DNA of 9,898 bases from positions 1-9,898 of the forward strand of contig JAFAUA010000563.1 in the NCBI GenBank assembly GCA_019243595.1, read 5' to 3'. Position numbers and translations under genes: made by a program. Below, piece after piece: positions 1-7,547 of this stretch (positions are counted from its first letter, which is position 1; every line of letters starts with the position of its first letter). This DNA comes from Acidimicrobiia bacterium (GTDB lineage: Bacteria > Actinomycetota > Acidimicrobiia > Acidimicrobiales > AC-14). Below the pieces are notes generated by a model. That model was not told the DNA's origin, searched no databases, and worked only from the letters and a program-made list of their open reading frames with translations.

Positions 1-461
1 CGCAACAGTCTGCGGAAACCCTTGGTGCTGATGTCGATCTGCTTGAACGTGAGCTTGCGGGCCTGGGCGAACAGCCACAGGGCGGCGAGGCTGAAAGCAG
101 CCGTCGGTAGCCAAAGGACGGGCAGGCTGAACAGCGCGGTCTTCCCCCACCCCCACCGCCACCGGTAGGCGAGCCCGACGACGATCCCTCCGAGCGCAAC
201 CAGGATGTGGTTGAGGGTGAGCGTGTAGCCGCCGAGGAGGAACGCCACCAGCCCTGAGGCCACCGCGGCGATGACGACCGCCCGGAGCCGTCGCCGTGCG
301 GCAATCGCCGCGAACGGCACGGTCGCGGCGGCGAAGAACACGATTGGGAAGGGCAAAAGCCACCCTGCGAACGACAAGACGAGGGCCACATCGCCAAGCA
401 CGGCCGCCTCGGCCAGCTCGGACGCGCTGAGCGGTCCGTGCCGTCGAGCTGCCACCGACAC
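1..461 (-). CDS. Multi-pass membrane protein, N-terminal part (possibly DUF2232/YybS-like)
   Basis: Reading the minus strand from 461 leftwards gives an open frame of about 153 codons with no stop, so the gene continues past the left edge. It starts with tandem GTG codons (459-461 and 453-455), and an in-frame TAA lies at 465-467, so the start cannot be further upstream. The N-terminus is short and basic (VSVAARRHG), followed by LSASELAEAAVLGDVALVLS and then strongly hydrophobic stretches around residues 22-52, 60-80, 84-98 and 107-133, separated by Arg/Lys-rich turns (AARRRLR, YRWRW). That is the pattern of a polytopic inner-membrane protein. The SELAEAA(V/L)xGD opening followed by paired helices resembles DUF2232/YybS-type proteins, which are related to transporter substrate-binding components. 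That assignment is from memory and moderate at best; the membrane nature is clear. No good Shine-Dalgarno is visible. The gene is divergent from the peroxidase gene. Confidence 0.72.
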   Translation of the reverse strand, partial: MSVAARRHGPLSASELAEAAVLGDVALVLSFAGWLLPFPIVFFAAATVPFAAIAARRRLRAVVIAAVASGLVAFLLGGYTLTLNHILVALGGIVVGLAYRWRWGWGKTALFSLPVLWLPTAAFSLAALWLFAQARKLTFKQIDISTKGFRRLL

Positions 462-510
462 TGCTTACCGCTTTTGCAGGCCAACCGAACCGCGGACTAC
501 TACCTCCCCC

Positions 511-999
511 ATGTCCATTCACGACATCGACATCAAGACCCTCAATGGCGACCCGTCGACCCTCGCCGACTACAAGGGCAAGGCCGTGCTGGTGGTGAAC
601 GTCGCCTCCAAGTGCGGGCTCACCCCCCAGTACGAGGGGCTCGAGCGCATCCACGAGCAGTACGCCGACCGCGGCTTCACGGTCCTCGGCGTGCCCTGCA
701 ACCAGTTCGGCGCCCAGGAGCCCGGGTCACCCGAGGAGATCGCCACCTTCTGCTCGACCTCCTACGGCGTCACGTTCCCGATGACCGAGAAGATCGAGGT
801 CAACGGCGAGGGACGCCATCCGCTCTATGAGAAGCTGACCGCCAAGGAAGACGCCGAAGGCAAGGCCGGCGACATCCAATGGAATTTCGAGAAGTTCCTC
901 ATCTCGCCCGAAGGCGAGATCGTCGCCCGCTACCGGCCCATGACCGAGCCCCAAGCCGACGAGATCGTCAAGGACATCGAGGCCACGTTGCCCTCCTGA
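511..999 (+). CDS. Thiol/glutathione peroxidase, BtuE-like
   Basis: A 162-residue protein, normal length for a bacterial GPx, that reduces hydrogen peroxide and organic hydroperoxides in the cytoplasm. The family motifs are all present: NVASKCG with peroxidatic Cys35, PCNQFGAQEPG with Gln69, and WNFEKFL with Trp124-Asn125, which together make the Cys-Gln-Trp-Asn catalytic tetrad. Cys81 (FCSTSYGVTFP) sits where thioredoxin-dependent members carry the resolving cysteine, so thioredoxin or a similar thiol is a more likely reductant than glutathione, which actinobacteria generally lack. The sequence KIEVNGEGRHPLY and the absence of a long insertion before DIQWNF resemble E. coli BtuE. The frame is open upstream to 271, but that part is antisense to the divergent membrane gene, and the conserved domain begins at the ATG at 511. 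No Shine-Dalgarno precedes that ATG; the bases before it are CCTCCCCC, so translation is probably leaderless. Confidence 0.96.
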   Translation: MSIHDIDIKTLNGDPSTLADYKGKAVLVVNVASKCGLTPQYEGLERIHEQYADRGFTVLGVPCNQFGAQEPGSPEEIATFCSTSYGVTFPMTEKIEVNGEGRHPLYEKLTAKEDAEGKAGDIQWNFEKFLISPEGEIVARYRPMTEPQADEIVKDIEATLPS

Positions 1000-1006
1000 C
1001 TCTTGG

Positions 1007-1387
1007 TCAGTGGGTGGTGATCGCGGCCACGATGGCGACGACGATCAGCAGGGCGGCGCCGGCGCCGTGGAAGTAGAGGAAGCCGCGGGCGACGTCGCCC
1101 TCCCGCTTCCGGTTCGGTTGCCCGCGGCGTGACCGCAGAAATGCGGTGATGCCGACCGCGGCGGTCAGCAAGAGGACGCCGACGGCGACCGTCGCAAGCG
1201 TTGTGCCTCGAAGGGCGAGGAAGATCGCCAGCAACACGAGCGACACCAGCGCCAACCCGACGTGGGAGAAGACCACGGCGGTCGTGCCGTCAGGCGCGTC
1301 CTTGCGCTCGCTGTCGTACCACTCGACGAGCACCATGGCACCGCCGAGCGCAGTGATCATCAGCAGCATGAATGCGAACGCGCCCAA
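1007..1387 (-). CDS. Small four-helix membrane protein, unknown function
   Basis: Not a family I recognise. The 126-residue product is almost entirely hydrophobic, with four likely transmembrane helices at about 3-21, 38-59, 63-84 and 104-123. A charged loop (EWYDSERKDAPDG) lies between helices 1 and 2, and a very basic one (RSRRGQPNRKREGD) between helices 3 and 4. By the positive-inside rule that basic loop should be cytoplasmic. A histidine sits near the start of helix 2 (FSHVGLAL) and another near the start of helix 4 (LYFHGAGAAL). The frame opens with TTG at 1385-1387, three bases after the kgd stop; an ATG at residue 7 (1367-1369) is the alternative start. Neither has a clear ribosome binding site, which fits translational coupling to kgd. 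The gene is convergent with the peroxidase, with 7 bases between stop codons. Confidence 0.7.
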   Translation of the reverse strand: MGAFAFMLLMITALGGAMVLVEWYDSERKDAPDGTTAVVFSHVGLALVSLVLLAIFLALRGTTLATVAVGVLLLTAAVGITAFLRSRRGQPNRKREGDVARGFLYFHGAGAALLIVVAIVAAITTH

Positions 1388-1390
1388 GGC

Positions 1391-5035
<3,645 letters not shown>

Positions 5036-5038
5036 TTT

Positions 5039-5044
5039 CTCCCC
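5039..5044 (-). promoter_or_regulatory. kgd ribosome binding site
   Basis: The minus strand reads GGGGAG-AAAA-TG just before kgd, i.e. a purine-rich Shine-Dalgarno with a short spacer of 3 bases to the ATG at 5033-5035. It supports this start, as does the conserved N-terminal helix beginning at residue 8. Confidence 0.6.
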
Positions 5045-5048
5045 GACA

Positions 5049-5054
5049 ATTCTA
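5049..5054 (-). promoter_or_regulatory. Candidate -10 element of kgd
   Basis: TAGAAT on the minus strand, 13 bases upstream of the kgd ATG, matches TATAAT at five of six positions. Its expected -35 window (about 5072-5077) holds no good TTGACA match. Transcription would begin only a few bases before the ribosome site. Inferred from sequence only. Confidence 0.35.
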
Positions 5055-5069
5055 CTGGCGCACCCCTTC

Positions 5070-5075
5070 TAGCCT
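5070..5075 (+). promoter_or_regulatory. Candidate -10 element for the 5084-5689 gene pair
   Basis: TAGCCT fits the actinobacterial TANNNT -10 pattern and ends 8 bases before the ATG at 5084, so the transcript would begin at or almost at the start codon (leaderless). This agrees with the absence of a Shine-Dalgarno: the bases before the ATG are GCCTGCCCCCGT. No clear -35 is visible. Confidence 0.4.
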
Positions 5076-5083
5076 GCCCCCGT

Positions 5084-5461
5084 ATGTCGCGGGCGCGCAT
5101 CGTTCGGTGGATCGTGATCGGCGTCTGCGTCGTCGGGATCGCCGGGATGATCGTTGGATCGGTCGCCGACAACAACGACGTCGCCCTCACCTTCGGTCTG
5201 ATCACGGCCGCCGCCGTGCTCTGCCTGATGGTCGCCACCGCCGTCAGCCCGCCGTCGGCCATGTCGACATCGGGTGCCGCAACGCCCGCCTTCGACGAAG
5301 CCCAGGCCGCTCGCGTGGAGCACCTGGTGGACGGGCTCGTGGCCGCCGGAGCGGACGAATCGGACATCCGCCGGCTGGTCGGCGAGGCGGTGCGGCTGGG
5401 TCGGGGAGCAGCCCAAACCCAGGAAATCCCTCACATTGGCGCTCCAGATGCCGATGATTAG
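5084..5461 (+). CDS. Small two-helix membrane protein with charged C-terminal tail
   Basis: Function not recognised. The 125-residue product begins with a short basic segment (MSRARIVRW), then a first hydrophobic helix (about 9-27), a short loop VADNNDVAL, and a second helix (about 35-55). A Ser/Thr/Ala/Pro linker follows, then a soluble tail of about 60 residues with an amphipathic helix pair (ARVEHLVDGLVAAGADESD, then IRRLVGEAVRLGRG) of the kind that could mediate self-association or bind a partner. The positive N-terminus suggests both ends are cytoplasmic. The frame is open far upstream, but that section is antisense to kgd; the ATG at 5084 is the first start beyond kgd and lies just after a TANNNT element. 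Three bases separate its stop from the next gene, so the two are probably co-transcribed. Confidence 0.75.
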   Translation: MSRARIVRWIVIGVCVVGIAGMIVGSVADNNDVALTFGLITAAAVLCLMVATAVSPPSAMSTSGAATPAFDEAQAARVEHLVDGLVAAGADESDIRRLVGEAVRLGRGAAQTQEIPHIGAPDADD

Positions 5462-5464
5462 TAC

Positions 5465-5689
5465 GTGGCAACCAAGATGGTGTGGAAGAGCAGGGCGGTG
5501 ACCCGTCCTGTCGAGGCCGGGAACTCAGCCGTGTGTGCGGCCTGCGACGAGCCGGTGAAGTTCGCAGCGCGCAACAAGGCCTTCCAGGTGATCTGCAACG
5601 TGTACGAGAACGGCGTCTGGGACCGCGTCGAGCACTTCCACGCTGAGTGCTACGCCGCCGCCGGCGAGCCGTACGGCACCGCCGCCTAG
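5465..5689 (+). CDS. Small Cys/His-rich putative zinc-binding protein
   Basis: A 74-residue protein of unknown function. It contains CAAC (Cys24, Cys27) and, about 30 residues later, HFHAEC (His57, His59, Cys62). The C-x2-C...H-x-H-x2-C arrangement suggests one zinc bound in a LIM/treble-clef-like fold; Cys44 is an additional cysteine. The body is basic at the N-terminus (KMVWKSRAVTR) and aromatic in the middle (NVYENGVWDRVEHFH). There is no signal peptide or membrane segment, so it is probably cytoplasmic, with possible nucleic-acid or protein binding. The start is GTG at 5465, three bases after the upstream stop; the ATG at 5477 (residue 5) is an alternative. No Shine-Dalgarno is visible, which fits coupling to the preceding membrane protein. 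It is convergent with the PucR-type gene, 13 bases between stops, with no terminator in the gap. Confidence 0.75.
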   Translation: MATKMVWKSRAVTRPVEAGNSAVCAACDEPVKFAARNKAFQVICNVYENGVWDRVEHFHAECYAAAGEPYGTAA

Positions 5690-5702
5690 AACCGCTCAGT
5701 CC

Positions 5703-6833
5703 CTAGTCACGTAGAGCGATCGCCAGCTCCAGGAACAGCCGGGTCGGCTGCGCCTTGGGATCGCTGCCGAGCAGCGCCTCGATGCGGTTGAGCCGGTACT
5801 CGAGCGTGTGCCGGTGCACGAACAGATTGCGCGCCGCGGCGGCGAGTGACATCCCCGACGAGTAGAACTCGGTGAGCGAGCGCAGCAGTTCTTCACCACG
5901 ACTGTCGGCCAGGACCGGCCCGAGCCAGGCCTCGATGAACGCCTGGCGCTCGTCGTCGGGCCCATCGAGCACGGCGGCCAGCGGCACGACGTCCTCGTAG
6001 CGGACGAGCGGGCGGCGCAGGTGGGCAGCGACCCGCGCCGCGGCGCGCGCCCGCCTCGCTCCCGCCTCGGGGTCGATCGCCGCCGCCAGTCCCGCCCCCT
6101 GGATGCCGTCGAGCTCGGGGGCGTCGTCGCCTTGCAGATAGCTGACGACCGCGCCGCCGACACGACCGACGATCGCCTCGGGCATGGCCCGACGCAGGCT
6201 GCGGACGAGGGCGCCGACCTCCTGTTCACCGACGTCGACGGCGACGCACCATCGCAGGGCGGACAGCTCGACCCCACGGCGACGGGCGCGCTCGGCGAGC
6301 TGCTCGTCCGCCTCGCGGACGCCGGCGAGGACTTCGATGAGCGCCTGGAAATCGTGCTCCTCGTCGGCGACGATCTCCTCGGCCGTCTCCTGGTAGCCCG
6401 CCGACACCGACGCCACGGCGGTCTCGAGGAGCTCGAGCATCGTGCGGGTGACGTCGTAGAGGACCTCGAGCCGTTCGTCCGGCGATTCGGGTGCCAGCTC
6501 GACGATGTGCTGCCAGAAGCGGTGGGCCCCGACCTGGAAGGCGAGCAGGACGTCGGGTAGCGGGATGCCCTGTTCGGCTCGGCGGCGTCCGAGCGCGGCC
6601 AGCGCGCCCTCGAGACCTTCGGGCGTCGATTCGCGTCGCAGGCGGGACATGCCGACGAACACGACTGCTTGGGCGCCGGCCCGCACGTCGACCAGGAGGT
6701 CGGGCGGCGCCGCCGCGTACGACGGGATCATGGCCCCGTAGGCCTCCATCATCGACTCGACGACCGTGTCGATGCTGGCCTCGACGGCCTCGACCGCCCG
6801 GAGCACGGCCTTGGAAGGCCGCTCGTTGGCCAT
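5703..6833 (-). CDS. PucR/CdaR-family transcriptional regulator
   Basis: A 376-residue cytoplasmic DNA-binding regulator. The N-terminal half (about 10-155) is helical and resembles the RsbRD-type sensor region found in many actinobacterial PucR proteins, with PLPDVLLAFQVGAHRFWQHI as the most typical stretch. A central domain (about 190-255, starting LRWCVAVDVGEQEVG) fits the degenerate GGDEF-like fold of CdaR proteins and lacks the GGDEF catalytic motif. The C-terminus (about 315-376) is the PucR helix-turn-helix: LTEFYSSGMSLAAAARNLFV followed by HRHTLEYRLNRIEALLG. Relatives control purine, sugar-acid or proline use and stress genes; the target here cannot be read from context. The frame could open at GTG 6842, but AGGTGG at 6839-6844 lies five bases before the ATG at 6831-6833 and decides for that start. 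It lies 51 bases downstream of the DUF2795 gene on the same strand. Confidence 0.93.
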   Translation of the reverse strand: MANERPSKAVLRAVEAVEASIDTVVESMMEAYGAMIPSYAAAPPDLLVDVRAGAQAVVFVGMSRLRRESTPEGLEGALAALGRRRAEQGIPLPDVLLAFQVGAHRFWQHIVELAPESPDERLEVLYDVTRTMLELLETAVASVSAGYQETAEEIVADEEHDFQALIEVLAGVREADEQLAERARRRGVELSALRWCVAVDVGEQEVGALVRSLRRAMPEAIVGRVGGAVVSYLQGDDAPELDGIQGAGLAAAIDPEAGARRARAAARVAAHLRRPLVRYEDVVPLAAVLDGPDDERQAFIEAWLGPVLADSRGEELLRSLTEFYSSGMSLAAAARNLFVHRHTLEYRLNRIEALLGSDPKAQPTRLFLELAIALRD

Positions 6834-6838
6834 CGCGT

Positions 6839-6844
6839 CCACCT
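6839..6844 (-). promoter_or_regulatory. Ribosome binding site that fixes the PucR start
   Basis: AGGTGG on the minus strand with a five-base spacer to the ATG at 6831-6833. It overlaps the alternative GTG start at 6840-6842, which would have no ribosome site of its own, so the ATG is preferred. Confidence 0.7.
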
Positions 6845-6846
6845 AT

Positions 6847-6868
6847 CCCATCCCCCCCCACCGCCCCC
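6847..6868 (-). other. G-quadruplex-forming motif in the PucR leader
   Basis: On the minus strand this stretch has a run of five G, then CGGT, a run of eight G, AT and a run of three G. The run of eight can supply two G3 tracts, which gives four tracts with short loops, the standard G-quadruplex pattern. It is on the coding strand, so the G-rich sequence would also be in the mRNA, two bases upstream of the PucR ribosome site. The motif is seen in the sequence; folding is inferred. Confidence 0.5.
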
Positions 6869-6884
6869 AACAGCGGTCGGCCTG

Positions 6885-7292
6885 TCAGGCCCGGTACTCG
6901 ACCCGACCCCCCAAAGCTTCCCACACTGCCTCCATGTGGTCGAAGCGTCCCTCTGGGAGGCCCCCGAGCCGGGCCACCAGCTCGTCAGAGGCCCCGAGCG
7001 ATCGAGCGCTGGCAATCAGCTCGTCCCGACTGGCGGGGAACACCGACGGCTGCAGGTGGCGAGCGAGCTCCGCTCTCGCCTCCACTTCGTCGTGGGTGAG
7101 CGCATCCGGCGTTGCCGACGGGCGGCCGCCCGTGACCAGGGCATCGGGCGTCGGCTCGCCGTCGGCCGGGCCTTCCTGCTCCCGGGCCTCCTGGGCGCGG
7201 GCCTCGACCGGTGAACCCCGGGTGACAGACTGCACGTCGTGCTTCAGCTGCTCGTCGACCCGGGGCGTGTGCTTGTTGCTGCTGCGGTCCAT
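6885..7292 (-). CDS. DUF2795 domain protein
   Basis: A 135-residue soluble protein of unknown function. The opening MDRSSNKHTPRVDEQLKHDV closely matches a widespread actinobacterial group of DUF2795 proteins that begin this way, which fixes the ATG at 7290-7292 even though the frame is open to 7382. An acidic, Pro/Gly-rich, probably disordered stretch follows (about 25-65), then the DUF2795 domain (about 72-130) with ELARHLQPSVFPASRDELI and LGGLPEGRFDHMEAVWEALG. The LPxGxFxxxxxVWEAL signature is the domain's characteristic part. There is no signal peptide or membrane helix. It is first in a minus-strand pair with the PucR regulator, 51 bases apart, so co-transcription is likely. No strong ribosome site: GGGGTAGG lies a little far upstream and falls in a stem described separately. 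Confidence 0.85.
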   Translation of the reverse strand: MDRSSNKHTPRVDEQLKHDVQSVTRGSPVEARAQEAREQEGPADGEPTPDALVTGGRPSATPDALTHDEVEARAELARHLQPSVFPASRDELIASARSLGASDELVARLGGLPEGRFDHMEAVWEALGGRVEYRA

Positions 7293-7302
7293 GACCCGGT
7301 GC

Positions 7303-7380
7303 CTACCCCCAAAGCTGGAGAAAAAATTTCTCCGGGGAGCTGGTTTCAAGGTGCCGAGTCGGGGTAGAAACGAAATCCCC
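7303..7380. ncRNA. Candidate structured RNA element (unclassified)
   Basis: Seen directly: CTACCCC (7303-7309) is complementary to GGGGTAG (7361-7367). Inside this stem, AGCT (7313-7316) can pair with AGCT (7338-7341), stacked with GGAGAAA (7317-7323) against TTTCTCC (7327-7333), with AAA as loop and GGGG (7334-7337) bulged. GGGG at 7361-7364 can instead pair with CCCC at 7377-7380, which would break the outer stem. Mutually exclusive stems are typical of regulatory leaders. Orientation is unresolved. On the plus strand it would lie in a small RNA or in the long leader of the subtilase-like gene, upstream of the 7421-7452 hairpin. On the minus strand it would be the DUF2795 leader and would mask its purine-rich GGGGTAG. 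Confidence 0.35.
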
Positions 7381-7420
7381 AAGAGGAGTGCGGGCCATCC
7401 TGTGCTCCATCCCCCCAGTG

Positions 7421-7459
7421 CCAGAAGGCCCGGTCCGCCCCGGGCCTTCTGGTCGTTCT
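7421..7459 (+). terminator. Strong hairpin, possible intrinsic terminator or attenuator
   Basis: CCAGAAGGCCCGG (7421-7433) and CCGGGCCTTCTGG (7440-7452) form a perfect 13-bp stem with a six-base loop (TCCGCC). The plus strand continues TCGTTCT, a weak U-tract; the minus strand continues CACTGGGG with none, so plus orientation is preferred. No protein gene ends upstream on the plus strand within 1.7 kb, so it would terminate a small RNA or act as an attenuator for the gene at 7548. Confidence 0.55.
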
Positions 7460-7460
7460 A

Positions 7461-7484
7461 GGGTCTGGACACATCGTCCAGCCC
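7461..7484. other. Second hairpin between terminator-like stem and subtilase gene
   Basis: CTGGAC (7465-7470) and GTCCAG (7476-7481) pair around an ACATC loop. The stem extends by GGG (7461-7463) against CCC (7482-7484) with T7464 bulged, giving nine pairs in all. It has no U-tract, so it is more likely a leader structure or a dyad operator than a terminator. Confidence 0.45.
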
Positions 7485-7495
7485 GGCCGCTGGGC

Positions 7496-7538
7496 TTAGG
7501 CAACTGCGTCCAAAGGGGCGGCGGTAGGCGCTGCCTAA
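7496..7538. promoter_or_regulatory. Operator-like TTAGGCA / TGCCTAA inverted repeat
   Basis: TTAGGCA at 7496-7502 and its exact inverse TGCCTAA at 7532-7538 are 29 bases apart, and a further TAGGC at 7525-7529 forms a close dyad with GCCTA (7533-7537). The right arm ends nine bases before the ATG at 7548 and includes the TAACAC that could serve as a -10 element. A regulator bound here would cover the promoter. Inference from position and symmetry only. Confidence 0.35.
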
Positions 7539-7547
7539 CACTCCCCC

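Larger units (their letters stand above)
7293..7547. other. Divergent intergenic region rich in inverted repeats
   Basis: This 255-bp gap separates the DUF2795 gene (-) from the subtilase-like gene (+) and contains no supportable protein gene. Unlike the rest of the window it has an A/T-rich patch (about 7311-7330 and 7364-7376). From left to right it holds a long-range stem (7303-7309 with 7361-7367) enclosing an A/T-rich hairpin, a possible competing hairpin (7361-7380), a 13-bp hairpin (7421-7452), a bulged hairpin (7461-7484) and an inverted repeat TTAGGCA/TGCCTAA (7496-7502, 7532-7538). It must contain the promoters of both genes. No known riboswitch consensus was recognised. Confidence 0.6.

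Noticed and set aside
271..510. Upstream extension of the peroxidase frame by 80 codons
   Set aside because: The extra part is antisense to the divergent membrane gene, is unlike any GPx N-terminus and reads as Arg/Ala/Thr-rich low-complexity sequence. The family domain begins at 511.
5690..5702. A terminator shared by the convergent zinc-protein and PucR genes
   Set aside because: Only 13 bases separate the stops and no hairpin or U-tract was seen.
7303..7380. A c-di-AMP (ydaO/yuaA) riboswitch, as often found before actinobacterial secreted cell-wall enzymes
   Set aside because: The conserved GAGCGGGGGACCCA and GGGGTGAATC boxes and the second conserved half were not found; only GGGG-rich fragments look similar.
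7340..7380. A tRNA suggested by GGTTTCAAGG
   Set aside because: No cloverleaf could be drawn: no acceptor stem pairing, no anticodon arm, and the T-loop signature GGTTCRANYCC is not matched.
7293..7382. Thirty-codon N-terminal extension of the DUF2795 protein
   Set aside because: The family typically begins MDR.SNKH.PR.DE; the extension (MGISFLPRLG...) covers the inverted-repeat region and has no matching homology that I know of.
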